64,000 nucleotides of DNA from an uncultured Clostridia bacterium (GTDB lineage: Bacteria > Bacillota > Clostridia > Christensenellales > Borkfalkiaceae), in the NCBI GenBank assembly GCA_944341075.1, contig CALVLV010000007.1:1-64000 (forward strand), given 5' to 3'. Numbering within the stretch: position 1 is the first letter of the stretch; every line of letters begins with the position of its first letter. This document shows positions 18,422 through 26,812 of the stretch, piece after piece. The notes beneath the pieces were generated by a model. The model was not told the DNA's origin and made no database searches. It saw only the letters and a list, made by a program, of their open reading frames with translations. The position numbers and the translations under genes are program-made.

Positions 18422-18550
18422 ACCGTTCCTTTCAAAACATTTTCGCACAAATAAAGGACAAGTCAAAAATGAATTTCATCTTTTTTAGATAAAGCGGAAA
18501 CGCTTTAAAAAGAACTATATTGTTAAAGCGTCGCCGCTTGTACTAACAGA

Positions 18551-18568
18551 TTGCGCAACCTTGCGCAA
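18551..18568. repeat. Paired palindromes TTGCGCAA
   Basis: The 8-base palindrome TTGCGCAA occurs twice, separated by CC, in the gap between yebC and the solute-binding-like gene. It could be an operator or a small hairpin. The rest of 18422-18685 holds an imperfect GCGCG...CGCG hairpin (about 18604-18664) that may end the yebC transcript. Confidence 0.5.
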
Positions 18569-18685
18569 GTTATGCATATAATTGCGAAAGAAAATAAGAA
18601 TCGCGCTACAGACATCAATGCAGGCTTTATATGCGGCCATGCATCTGATATCCGCGCGCGATCCAATTTCTTAACTTAAATTAAA

Positions 18686-19426
18686 TCAGTCTTCGTCGTC
18701 CTCTTCGGGCATTTCTACGTTGTGGTATACGTCCTGCACATCGTCAAGCTCGTTGAGCCTGTCGAGCATCTTCCTGAACGTTTCCAGCTTTTCTTCGTCC
18801 AGAGAGATGTAGCTCTGCGGGATCATCTTCACAGCAGCCTCGAAGAAATTAAGGCCCTTTCCCTCGAGATAGCCGCGAACTGCCGAAAAGTTTTCGGGCG
18901 CGCAGTAAACTTCGTAAGCGTCGTCCTGAGCAGTATAGTCGTCGGCGCCCGCCTCAAGGCAGTATTCCATCATCGTATCGTCGTCAAGCGTTGCCGTGCG
19001 TTCTACCGCAATATAGCCCTTTTTGTCGAACAGGTAAGAAACGCAGCCCATAACGCCCATGTTGCCACCGTATTTCTTCATGGCAGCGCTGACGTCGCCC
19101 GCAGTCCTGTTTACGTTATCGGTGAGCGTGTTTATTATTACCGCCGCACCGCCCACGCCGTAACCTTCGTAGGTAAGCTCCTTGTAGTCCTTGTCGCCAA
19201 GCTCGCCTGCAGCCTTTGCTATGGAACGCTTTATAGTATCGTTGGGCATGTTTGCCGCTTTAGCCTTTGCTATGGCGTCTGCAAGTTTGCTGTTGGTATC
19301 GGGGTTGGGGTTGCCCTTTGCCGCAACGGCAAGTTCCCTGCCGAGTTTGGTGAACATTGCGCCGCGGGCAGCGTCCGTTTTACCTTTTTTTGCCTGTATA
19401 TTATGCCATTTTGAATGTCCTGACAT
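18686..19426 (-). CDS. yebC: YebC/PmpR family translation or transcription factor
   Basis: 246-residue YebC-family protein with the hallmark N-terminus MSGHSKWHNIQAKKGKTDA. Family members have been described as transcriptional regulators and, more recently, as ribosome-associated factors easing translation of proline stretches. The C-terminus is acidic (EEDDED). The Shine-Dalgarno AGGTGATC is near perfect. Last gene of the infC-rpmI-rplT-trmH-yebC group, 44 bases after trmH. Confidence 0.95.
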   Translation of the reverse strand: MSGHSKWHNIQAKKGKTDAARGAMFTKLGRELAVAAKGNPNPDTNSKLADAIAKAKAANMPNDTIKRSIAKAAGELGDKDYKELTYEGYGVGGAAVIINTLTDNVNRTAGDVSAAMKKYGGNMGVMGCVSYLFDKKGYIAVERTATLDDDTMMEYCLEAGADDYTAQDDAYEVYCAPENFSAVRGYLEGKGLNFFEAAVKMIPQSYISLDEEKLETFRKMLDRLNELDDVQDVYHNVEMPEEDDED

Positions 19427-19470
19427 GTGTGATCACCTCATAAAATATGTCTTTGAGCGGAGTGCGCCTG

Positions 19471-20199
19471 TCAGCCCGCCGCCCCTTTCAGAAGATACAT
19501 CAAGATCCCCGCCGAAACAGCCGCGTTAAGGCTTTCACAGGTGGGCGCCATGGGAATTTTAACTGTATATTTTGCCGCCGCACGAACGTTTGCGCTTATA
19601 CCCGAACCTTCGCTGCCTATGCACAGGCAGAACTTTTCGGGCGGAGTAAACGAATATGCATCCGTTCCGTTCATGTCCGCACAGACTATGGGCGTGCCGC
19701 CGAGCGCCGAGAGCACCTGTTGTTCGCTTCCCTGCATTATGTCGGCAAAAAATACGCCGCTCATGCTTGCGCGTACGCATTTGGGCGAAAAGGGGTCGGC
19801 GCAGTTTATCATATAGATCTCGCCGTAGCCCGCAGCATTTGCCGTGCGGATTATAGTGCCGACGTTGCCCGGATCCTGCAGACCGTCCAAAAGAATACAT
19901 CTACCTTTTGGAGCATGCGGAACAGTATCTGGCACCATGACGGAAGCCATGACGCCCTGCGGAGTCCTTTCGCAGGAGATATACTCGAACACCTGACGCG
20001 TAACTATAAGCGCGCCGGGAAATTTATCGGCGTATTCCTCCGTGCAGGCAACGCTGGTCACGTTTTTTTCAGCAGCGATACATTCTGAGACCATCTTTAC
20101 GCCCTCTACAAGGTATTCGCCGCGCTCCTTGCGGAACTTTTTTTCCTTGAGCTGTGCAAGTGCCCTGACCCTGGGGTTTGATCTTGATTGTATAGTCAT
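19471..20199 (-). CDS. SpoU/TrmH-family RNA 2'-O-methyltransferase
   Basis: 242-residue SPOUT methyltransferase using S-adenosylmethionine to methylate ribose in rRNA or tRNA. Motif 1 is DGLQDPGNVGTIIRTANAAG, motif 2 CIGSEGSGIS, motif 3 PMAPTCESLNAAVSAGI, the deep-knot signature. A substrate-binding L30e-like N-terminal domain (1-95) is present. The target cannot be told from the sequence. The ATG at 20199 sits directly after a terminator T-run with no Shine-Dalgarno sequence, so expression is probably low. Position after rplT is common in Bacillota. Confidence 0.92.
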   Translation of the reverse strand: MTIQSRSNPRVRALAQLKEKKFRKERGEYLVEGVKMVSECIAAEKNVTSVACTEEYADKFPGALIVTRQVFEYISCERTPQGVMASVMVPDTVPHAPKGRCILLDGLQDPGNVGTIIRTANAAGYGEIYMINCADPFSPKCVRASMSGVFFADIMQGSEQQVLSALGGTPIVCADMNGTDAYSFTPPEKFCLCIGSEGSGISANVRAAAKYTVKIPMAPTCESLNAAVSAGILMYLLKGAAG

Positions 20200-20211
20200 A
20201 AAAAAGCAAAA

Positions 20212-20239
20212 AATTAAGCCTGTATTTCAAGGCTTAATT
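20212..20239 (-). terminator. Terminator between rplT and the RNA methyltransferase gene
   Basis: AATTAAGCC-loop-GGCTTAATT followed by TTTTGCTTTTTT on the minus strand. It separates the ribosomal protein genes from the downstream pair. Confidence 0.75.
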
Positions 20240-20254
20240 ATATGGTCTGCGCTC

Positions 20255-20605
20255 TTAAACGGCAGCCTTGGCCTTTTCGGCAAGTGCAGCGAATGCAGTT
20301 GCGTCGTTTACGGCAAGATCCGCAAGAACTTTTCTGTTGAGGTTTATGCCCGCAGCTTTAAGGCCGTGCATGAACTTGGAGTATGAAAGCCCGTTGATCC
20401 TTGCAGCGGCGTTTATGCGTGCGATCCAAAGGCTGCGCATATCGCGCTTGCGGAGCTTGCGGCCCTTGAAGGCATAGTTGAGCGACTTCATCACGGCTTC
20501 GCGCGCGATCCTGTAAGACTTGGACTTGTTGCCGAAATAGCCCTTTGAAAGGCGGAATATCTTTCTGCGCTTCTTGAGCGCGTTTACTGTTCTTTTAATA
20601 CGCAT
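20255..20605 (-). CDS. rplT: Ribosomal protein bL20
   Basis: 116-residue basic protein of the large subunit, with the conserved start [17 protein letters not shown] and the [16 protein letters not shown] region. Essential early assembly protein; in Bacillota it also represses its own operon by binding the leader RNA. GGAGG lies upstream. It is 15 bases after rpmI. Confidence 0.98.
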   Translation of the reverse strand: MRIKRTVNALKKRRKIFRLSKGYFGNKSKSYRIAREAVMKSLNYAFKGRKLRKRDMRSLWIARINAAARINGLSYSKFMHGLKAAGINLNRKVLADLAVNDATAFAALAEKAKAAV

Positions 20606-20620
20606 ACGGTTTTAACCTCC

Positions 20621-20821
20621 TCAGTGCTTGTAAGGAATCATCGACTTTACAGTGGATTCCTGGGTGGTGGAAACTAACGTAACCTTACGCAAATTTCTCT
20701 TTCTCTTTCTGTTCTTGGTTTCTGCCTTGTGGTTCTTGCCGCCATGCGCCCTCTTCACCTTGCCGGTGGCAGTAAGCCAGAAACGCTTTTTTGTGCTGCT
20801 GTGTGATTTCTGCTTAGGCAT
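20621..20821 (-). CDS. rpmI: Ribosomal protein bL35
   Basis: 66-residue large-subunit protein with the conserved KQKSHSSTKKRFWLTATGKVK start and a strongly basic core. Canonical position between infC and rplT. GGAGG precedes the ATG. Confidence 0.97.
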   Translation of the reverse strand: MPKQKSHSSTKKRFWLTATGKVKRAHGGKNHKAETKNRKRKRNLRKVTLVSTTQESTVKSMIPYKH

Positions 20822-20866
20822 ATTTATAACCTCCGATGATTTTTACAATTTAAAATGCGGGTAAAC

Positions 20867-21379
20867 TTACGCCTTTACCGGGGAGAGCATCATTATTATG
20901 TGCCTTCCCTCCGTAGTAGGTTTTTTATCCATTACCGCTTTGCCTTCCAGCCCTTCAAAGAAGCTCTCCATTACCTTTACTCCCTGATAGGCGCGGGAAT
21001 TTTCCCTGCCCTTCATTCTTATGGACACCTTGACCTTGTTGCCCGCCTCTAAAAACTTGAGGCACTGCTTTGTCTTGACGGCGATGTCGCCGACGTCGAT
21101 AGTCATGGAAAGCCTTATCTCTTTTATCTCTACAACGGTCTGGTTCCTGCGGTTTTCCTTATCCTTTTTGGCCTGCTCGTACTTGAATTTGGAATAGTCC
21201 ATTATCTTGCACACAGGCGGATTGGCGTTGGGGGAGATCTTAACGAGATCGAGATCCTGATCGTAGGCCATCCTCTGCGCTTCGGCTATAGGCTTTATGC
21301 CTATCATAGTGCCGTCAGAGGCTATAAGCCTTACTTCCCTGTCGCGGATATTTTCGTTGATGGAATAGGAATCTTTGAT
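20867..21379 (-). CDS. infC: Translation initiation factor IF-3 with an AUC start codon
   Basis: IF-3 (170 residues from the proposed start) blocks premature subunit joining and checks the start codon. The frame reads IKDSYSINENIRDREVRLI, matching the family N-terminus, then SPNANPPVCKIMDYSKFKYE. Upstream in this frame there is a TGA and no ATG, GTG or TTG, while a GAGAGGT lies 9-10 bases before ATC 21379. An ATG close by is out of frame and its reading ends after 23 codons. Non-AUG infC starts are known in enteric bacteria and bacilli and allow autoregulation, because IF-3 itself rejects them. First gene of the operon. Confidence 0.9.
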   Translation of the reverse strand: MKDSYSINENIRDREVRLIASDGTMIGIKPIAEAQRMAYDQDLDLVKISPNANPPVCKIMDYSKFKYEQAKKDKENRRNQTVVEIKEIRLSMTIDVGDIAVKTKQCLKFLEAGNKVKVSIRMKGRENSRAYQGVKVMESFFEGLEGKAVMDKKPTTEGRHIIMMLSPVKA

Positions 21380-21535
21380 AAGTCATTTACCTCTCAGTTT
21401 ATTTGCCCGCAAAAAAAGCGGATCGCAAAAGCAACCCGCCATAATGACACTACATACACTTTTTTTCAAAGTGAAAAATCATTATTTGCCGACACAGACT
21501 TTCCGTACGGCGAAAGGTTTTGCCTTTGCTTTCCT
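21380..21535 (-). promoter_or_regulatory. Long leader of infC-rpmI-rplT with intrinsic terminator
   Basis: About 150 bases of untranslated leader. Near its end GCGGGTTGC-TTTT-GCGATCCGC (21439-21418) is followed by seven T (21417-21411), a strong terminator before the infC ribosome binding site. This matches the L20-controlled leaders known in Bacillota, where bL20 binding favours termination; I did not model the L20-binding structure. Confidence 0.7.
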
Positions 21536-21539
21536 ATAA

Positions 21540-21568
21540 ATAATACAACAGGGCAAAAAAAATGTCAA
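21540..21568 (-). promoter_or_regulatory. Promoter of the infC operon
   Basis: TTGACA (21568-21563), 17 bases, TATTAT (21545-21540). Confidence 0.83.
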
Positions 21569-21674
21569 TCATTTTTGCAAACAAAATACCGGCAAAACCT
21601 GTTTTTTTGTATATATTGCGCCGCCGTGCTTTTATCTGCAGGCGCGGCGGCGCGCTTTGAACTTTTAAAACTTA

Positions 21675-23582
21675 TTAAAAGATGACCTTTTCGCGGTCTT
21701 CCCTGCATACAAGGTCGGCAAACTCTTCGGCCTTCATGGAGAACTTCTCCTCCACTCCGCGCTTGTTTACGTTGACCGTGCCGTCGCGCTCCTCGGCGTC
21801 GCCTACCACGATGACGTAGGGAACCTTTTCAAGCTTGGCCTCCCTTATCTTATAGCCTATCTTTTCATTCCTTTCGTCAAGTTCCACCCGCACGCCCTTT
21901 GCACGCAGCATTTCAGCTACTTTGTTGGCATAGTCGTGCGTTCTGTCGGTTATGGGAAGAACTTTGACCTGAACGGGCGCCAGCCATACGGGGAACTTGC
22001 CGGCATAATGCTCTATAAGTATGCCTATGAACCTCTCCATAGAGCCGTAGATGGCGCGGTGGATCATTATGGGGCGGTGCTTTGCCCCGTCCTCTCCCAC
22101 ATATTCAAGTTCGAATCGCTGAGGCATCTGGAAGTCGAGCTGAATGGTGCCGCACTGCCACGTTCTGCCTATGCTGTCCTTGAGGTGAAAATCTATCTTG
22201 GGGCCATAGAAGGCGCCGTCGCCCTCGTTTATTTCATACTCCAGGCCGAGCTCGTCGAGGGCGGCGCGCAGCGCGTTGGTGGCCGCGTTCCACTCCTCCT
22301 CCGTGCCCATGCTGTCCTTGGGACGGGTGGAGAGTTCCACTTTATAGGTAAACCCGAACTGCTTGTAAATTTTATCGGTAAGCCTTACAACACCCTTGAT
22401 CTCGTCGGTTATCTGTTCGGGAAGCATAAAGATGTGCGCGTCGTCCTGCGTAAAGCAGCGCACGCGGAACAGCCCGTGCAGCTGGCCGCTCTTTTCATGG
22501 CGGTGAACAAGGCCCATCTCGCCCATTCTTATGGGCAGATCCTTGTAGCTGTGGGGCTGAAGCTTATATACGAGCATGCCGCCCGGGCAGTTCATGGGCT
22601 TTACCGCACAGTCCTCGCCGTCTATCACCGTGGTGTACATGTTGTTTTTGTAGTGATCCCAGTGACCGGAATTTTCCCACAAAGTGCGCGTAAGGATAAT
22701 GGGCGTCTGTATCTCCACATATCCCTCCTTGCGGTGAAGGTCGCGCCAGTAATCGGCGAGTATGTTTTTAAGCACCATGCCGTTGGGAAGGAAGAACGGA
22801 AAGCCCTTTCCTTCGGGCAGAAGGGCAAACAGCTTAAGCTCCCTGCCGAGTTTTATGTGGTCGCGCTTTTTTGCCTCTTCAAGCATGTCGAAATACTCCT
22901 GCATTTCGTCCTTCTTGGCAAAGGCGACGCCGTAAATGCGCGTGAGCATCTTGTTCTTTTCGTTTCCGCGCCAGTAAGCGCCCGCAAGCGACGTGAGTTT
23001 GAAGGCCTTTATTCTGCCCGTAGAGGGAAGATGGGGGCCGCGGCAGAGGTCGGTAAACGCGCCCTGTTTATAGAATGAAATGACCGAATCTTCGGGCAGG
23101 TCGTTTATTATTTCTACCTTATATTTCTCCTTGAAGCGCGTCATCAGCTCTATCGCCTCTTTCCTGGGCAGCTCGAAGCGCTCTATGGGCGTATTTGCCT
23201 TTATTATCTTCTGCATTTCGGCCTCTATCTTGCCGAAATCTTCCTGCGTTATGGGAGTATTGAACTCAAAATCGTAATAGAAACCGTTTTCTATCACGGG
23301 GCCGATGGCAAGCTTGCAGGTGGGGAAGATGTTCTTTACCGCCTGGGCGAGCACGTGCGCGCAGGTATGACGGTATACCTCTATGCCCTCCTTGTCTTTG
23401 AGTGTGACCAGCTCGAGCTTGTCCCCCTCGGAAAGCTGAGCAGAGAGGTCGCAGAGCGCGCCGTTTACTTTGGCGGCCACGGCATTGCGGGCAAGCGATT
23501 CGCTTATCGCCTTTGCGGCGTCTGAGCACTTTGCGCCGTCTTCCAGCGAAAGAGCGTCGCCGTTTTTAAGAAAAATTTTCAT
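21675..23582 (-). CDS. thrS: Threonine-tRNA ligase
   Basis: Class II synthetase of 635 residues charging tRNA-Thr. Domains: N-terminal TGS (MKIFLKNGDALSL), editing domain with the HxxxH site (HTCAHVLAQAV) and CRGPHLPSTG, catalytic core with motif 2 (MGLVHRHEKSGQLHGLFRVR) and motif 3 (RAIYGSMERFIGI), and a C-terminal anticodon-binding domain. Core zinc ligands fit Cys in PMNCPGG. The start at 23582 has AGGAG upstream and agrees with the family. It is controlled by a T-box leader. Confidence 0.97.
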   Translation of the reverse strand: MKIFLKNGDALSLEDGAKCSDAAKAISESLARNAVAAKVNGALCDLSAQLSEGDKLELVTLKDKEGIEVYRHTCAHVLAQAVKNIFPTCKLAIGPVIENGFYYDFEFNTPITQEDFGKIEAEMQKIIKANTPIERFELPRKEAIELMTRFKEKYKVEIINDLPEDSVISFYKQGAFTDLCRGPHLPSTGRIKAFKLTSLAGAYWRGNEKNKMLTRIYGVAFAKKDEMQEYFDMLEEAKKRDHIKLGRELKLFALLPEGKGFPFFLPNGMVLKNILADYWRDLHRKEGYVEIQTPIILTRTLWENSGHWDHYKNNMYTTVIDGEDCAVKPMNCPGGMLVYKLQPHSYKDLPIRMGEMGLVHRHEKSGQLHGLFRVRCFTQDDAHIFMLPEQITDEIKGVVRLTDKIYKQFGFTYKVELSTRPKDSMGTEEEWNAATNALRAALDELGLEYEINEGDGAFYGPKIDFHLKDSIGRTWQCGTIQLDFQMPQRFELEYVGEDGAKHRPIMIHRAIYGSMERFIGILIEHYAGKFPVWLAPVQVKVLPITDRTHDYANKVAEMLRAKGVRVELDERNEKIGYKIREAKLEKVPYVIVVGDAEERDGTVNVNKRGVEEKFSMKAEEFADLVCREDREKVIF

Positions 23583-23599
23583 GATCTGTTCTCCTGAGA

Positions 23600-23835
23600 T
23601 TTTTTGCCTGATCAAATAAAAATAAGCGCCCTTAAAATACCGCATACAGCAGTTTTTAAGGACGCAAACGTTAACTTTGCGCGGTTCCACCTTAATTGTC
23701 TTTAAGACCGCTTGTAAATTGTCGCCTGAGCGTATGCGAAGGCGGTTTCCCGCTACCCGTACACATTGCGGGATTTTCAGCTGCCTCCCGCTCTCTGAAA
23801 AGTGCACGGACGGTACTTATCTTCCCGCTCGACAA
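23600..23835 (-). ncRNA. T-box leader of thrS (specifier ACC)
   Basis: The leader carries the T-box sequence AAGGTGGAACCGCG (23693-23680), stem I with AAGTA in the specifier loop, the apical CAGAGAGCGGG...CCCGC module, and a specifier I read as ACC (23746-23744, in GGGAAACCGCC). A 12-pair terminator (23665-23626) followed by TTATTTTTATTTG precedes thrS. Uncharged tRNA-Thr should pair with ACC through anticodon GGU and stabilise the antiterminator. A matching tRNA-Thr(GGU) opens this window. Confidence 0.92.
23626..23665 (-). terminator. T-box terminator of thrS
   Basis: GCGTCCTTAAAA pairs with TTTTAAGGGCGC, followed on the minus strand by a T-rich tail. It competes with the antiterminator containing the T-box sequence. 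Confidence 0.85.
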
Positions 23836-23839
23836 ATAT

Positions 23840-23868
23840 ATCTTATTATTTTTTGCGGCGTTTGTCAA
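23840..23868 (-). promoter_or_regulatory. Promoter of the thrS T-box leader
   Basis: TTGACA (23868-23863), 17 bases, TAAGAT (23845-23840). Confidence 0.75.
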
Positions 23869-23899
23869 CACTTTAATGCACTATCGCAAGTGAAAATAT

Positions 23900-23928
23900 T
23901 TGCTATAAGCCGCGCTTTTATGTATAAT
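23900..23928 (+). promoter_or_regulatory. Promoter of leuS
   Basis: TTGCTA (23900-23905), 17 bases, TATAAT (23923-23928), divergent from thrS. A short hairpin GCGCC-TTAAA-GGCGC lies in the leader at 23949-23963. No T-box is present on leuS. Confidence 0.7.
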
Positions 23929-23978
23929 AGTAGAGAAAACTTTTAATGCGCCTTAAAGGCGCGCAGACAGGTGACGAT

Positions 23979-26387
23979 ATGGCATACACCAACTTCAACG
24001 ACGTTGAAAAAAAATGGATAAAATACTGGGATAAAAACGGCACGTTCCACACAGACCTGCACGATTTTTCCAAACCCAAGTACTATGTGCTTGACATGTT
24101 CCCCTACCCCTCGGGCGCGGGCCTGCATGTGGGGCACCCCGAAGGTTACACGGCCACCGATATAATTGCCCGCATGAAAAGGATGCAGGGCTATAACGTA
24201 CTGCACCCCATCGGCTTCGATTCGTTCGGCCTGCCCGCGGAGCAGTACGCCATAAATACAGGCAACAACCCCGCAGACTTTACCCAGAGGAACATTGAAA
24301 CTTTTACTTCGCAACTGAAAATGCTCGGGCTTTCGTACGACTACACACAGACCGTTTCCACCTGCGACCCCGAATATTATAAATGGACGCAGTGGATATT
24401 CAAGCAACTGTTCGAGGCGGGACTGGCAAGGTATATCGACACGCCGGTAAACTGGTGCGAAGAGCTTGGCACCGTACTTGCCAACGACGAGATAATAGAC
24501 GGCAAGAGCGAGCGTGGCGGCTTCCCCGTTGTGCGCAAAAACATGAAGCAGTGGGTAATAGACATAAACAAATATGCCGAACGCCTGCTTGAGGGACTGG
24601 ACGAGCTCGACTGGCCCGAGGCATCCAAAACAGCGCAGCGCAACTGGATAGGCAAGTCAGTGGGTGCAAACGTAGACTTCAGGGTGGACGGCACCGACGA
24701 AGAGTTCACCGCATTCACCACACGTTGCGACACGCTGTTCGGCGCTACCTACTGCGTTCTCGCACCCGAGCATGCGCTGGTAGACAAAATAACCACGCCC
24801 GCTCAAAAGGCAGAAATTGACGCATACAAAGCCGCCTGCGCAAGCAAATCGGAACTTGAGCGCACCGACCTGAACAAAGAAAAGACGGGCGCATTTACGG
24901 GGGCATACGCAATAAACCCTGTAAACGGTGCAAAGCTGCCCATATGGATAAGCGACTATGTGCTCACCTCGTACGGCACGGGCGCCATAATGGCCGTTCC
25001 CGCCCACGACGAGCGTGATTACGCATTTGCAAAGAAATTCAACCTGCCGATCATTGAAGTGCTCAAAGGCGGAAATATCGAAGATGCCGCTTTCACCGGT
25101 GACGGCCCTCATGTAAATTCCGGCTTCCTTGACGGTCTGGGAAAACAGGACGCAATAGACAAAATGGCGGCATGGCTGGAGGAACATGATTGCGGCAAGA
25201 AGGCCGTATCTTACAAGCTGCGCGAGTGGATATTCGCCCGCCAGCGCTACTGGGGCGAGCCCGTGCCCATCGTGCACCTTGAAGACGGCAGAGACGTGGC
25301 CCTGCCCGACGACCAGTTGCCCCTCACGCTTCCGCTGATGAAGGACTATAAGGCCCGCGGCGGCAAAGCGCCGCTGGACAACGCGACAGACTGGGTGAAC
25401 GTGACCATAGACGGCGAAAAGGGCAAGCGCGAAACAGCCACCATGCCCGGCTCGGCAGGCTCTTCCTGGTATTTCCTCCGCTACTGCGATCCCCATAACA
25501 CCGAAAAATTTGCCGACTACGACCTTTTAAAGCACTGGATGCCTGTAGACTTCTACTGCGGCGGCAAGGAGCACCTTGTGGGCCACCTCCTTTACTCCCG
25601 CTTTTGGAATAATTTCCTGTACGATAAAGGCTATGTGCCCTATAAAGAGCCCTTCAAAAAACTCTTCCACCAGGGAATGATACTCGGCGAAGACGGCGAA
25701 AAAATGTCCAAATCAAAGGGCAACGTTATAAACCCCAACGACGTGGTGCGCGACTACGGCGCAGACGTTCTGAGAATGTACGAAATGTTCATGGGCCCCG
25801 TTGCCGATACAAAGCCGTGGAACACCTCGAACATAGAGGGCGTAAAGAAATTCATAGACAGGATCCACAGGTTGTACTTTGAAATGGACGTTATCTATGA
25901 CGCACCCAATCCCAACCTTGAAAAACTGTATAACCAGACGGTAAAAAAGGTGGGCGAAGACTATATGGCGCTGAAGGTAAACACGGCTATTTCGCAGATG
26001 ATGGTATTCATCAACGCTGTGTATAAAGAGACGGCCGAAAAACGCCCCTTCCCCAGGGAGTACGCCGAAGGCTTTATAAAGCTGATAAACCCCGTCATCC
26101 CCTTCATCACCGAAGAGATATGGCATGAAGTACTCGGACACAAAGACACGATCGCCTACGAAAAATGGCCGGAATTCGACGAGAGCAAGTGCGGCGAAGA
26201 CATGTTTGAGTATGCCGTTCAGGTAAACAGCAAAATAAAGGCAAAGATAAACATTCCCGTAGACATGCCGAACGGCGAGATAGAAGCACTCGTAAAAGCA
26301 AATGCCGACATAGCTCCGCTTTTAGAGGGCAAGACTATAAAGAAATTTATAATTGTGCCCCGCAGACTGATAAACATAATAGTCTGA
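23979..26387 (+). CDS. leuS: Leucine-tRNA ligase
   Basis: Class I synthetase of 802 residues. The ATP-binding HIGH-type motif is [15 protein letters not shown] and the KMSKS motif is EKMSKSKGN. The CP1 editing domain (about 220-410) has the [16 protein letters not shown] active-site loop that removes mischarged isoleucine or norvaline. The bacterial C-terminal domain is complete. ATG 23979 is chosen because AGGTGA lies directly upstream and [13 protein letters not shown] is the family N-terminus. It is divergent from thrS and ends in paired hairpins shared with convergent acpP. Confidence 0.97.
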   Translation: MAYTNFNDVEKKWIKYWDKNGTFHTDLHDFSKPKYYVLDMFPYPSGAGLHVGHPEGYTATDIIARMKRMQGYNVLHPIGFDSFGLPAEQYAINTGNNPADFTQRNIETFTSQLKMLGLSYDYTQTVSTCDPEYYKWTQWIFKQLFEAGLARYIDTPVNWCEELGTVLANDEIIDGKSERGGFPVVRKNMKQWVIDINKYAERLLEGLDELDWPEASKTAQRNWIGKSVGANVDFRVDGTDEEFTAFTTRCDTLFGATYCVLAPEHALVDKITTPAQKAEIDAYKAACASKSELERTDLNKEKTGAFTGAYAINPVNGAKLPIWISDYVLTSYGTGAIMAVPAHDERDYAFAKKFNLPIIEVLKGGNIEDAAFTGDGPHVNSGFLDGLGKQDAIDKMAAWLEEHDCGKKAVSYKLREWIFARQRYWGEPVPIVHLEDGRDVALPDDQLPLTLPLMKDYKARGGKAPLDNATDWVNVTIDGEKGKRETATMPGSAGSSWYFLRYCDPHNTEKFADYDLLKHWMPVDFYCGGKEHLVGHLLYSRFWNNFLYDKGYVPYKEPFKKLFHQGMILGEDGEKMSKSKGNVINPNDVVRDYGADVLRMYEMFMGPVADTKPWNTSNIEGVKKFIDRIHRLYFEMDVIYDAPNPNLEKLYNQTVKKVGEDYMALKVNTAISQMMVFINAVYKETAEKRPFPREYAEGFIKLINPVIPFITEEIWHEVLGHKDTIAYEKWPEFDESKCGEDMFEYAVQVNSKIKAKINIPVDMPNGEIEALVKANADIAPLLEGKTIKKFIIVPRRLINIIV

Positions 26388-26406
26388 GGGCAGGCAAAAG
26401 AAAAAG

Positions 26407-26437
26407 AGCCGCATACGATACAATTTCGCATGCGGCT
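26407..26437 (-). terminator. Terminator of acpP (minus strand), also downstream of leuS
   Basis: AGCCGCAT...ATGCGGCT stem, followed on the minus strand by CTTTTTCTTTT. Confidence 0.7.
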
Positions 26438-26447
26438 TTAAAAAATC

Positions 26448-26472
26448 AAGCGACGGCTTTATGCCGTCGCTT
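26448..26472. terminator. Second hairpin between leuS and acpP
   Basis: AAGCGACGGC-TTTAT-GCCGTCGCTT, a perfect 10-pair stem. On the plus strand TCAACTTTT follows, so it may serve leuS. Confidence 0.65.
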
Positions 26473-26524
26473 TCAACTTTTACGCGTATTTTTCTGCATC
26501 CGCCGATCAACGCACGAACGGAAA

Positions 26525-26746
26525 TCAAAGGGTTTCAAGAACCTTTGCAATATCGCCCACGGTCTTAATTTCGGCAACCTTATCTTCGGGAATGGTCTTA
26601 CCGGTCTTTTCCTCAAGACCCATAAGAAGCTCTACCACGTCGAGCGAATCTGCGCCGAGATCTTTTATTATATCGGTTTCGGCGGTTATCGTCGAGGGGT
26701 CAACGTCAAGCTGCTCGCCGAGCATTTTTGCGATTTCTTCTAACAT
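26525..26746 (-). CDS. acpP: Acyl carrier protein
   Basis: 73-residue acidic helical protein carrying growing fatty acyl chains. The 4'-phosphopantetheine attachment Ser is in the signature GADSLDVVELLMGLEE. No fatty acid synthesis gene is adjacent, so it stands alone with its own promoter. The start has GGAGG upstream. Confidence 0.95.
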   Translation of the reverse strand: MLEEIAKMLGEQLDVDPSTITAETDIIKDLGADSLDVVELLMGLEEKTGKTIPEDKVAEIKTVGDIAKVLETL

Positions 26747-26782
26747 AATACGGTTTCCTCCGTGTGTTTTTATTACAAATAA

Positions 26783-26811
26783 ATTTTACAATAAGCATTG
26801 CAAGTTGTCAA
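26783..26811 (-). promoter_or_regulatory. Promoter of acpP
   Basis: TTGACA (26811-26806), 17 bases, TAAAAT (26788-26783). The -35 abuts the tex stop codon. Confidence 0.78.
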
Positions 26812-26812
26812 G

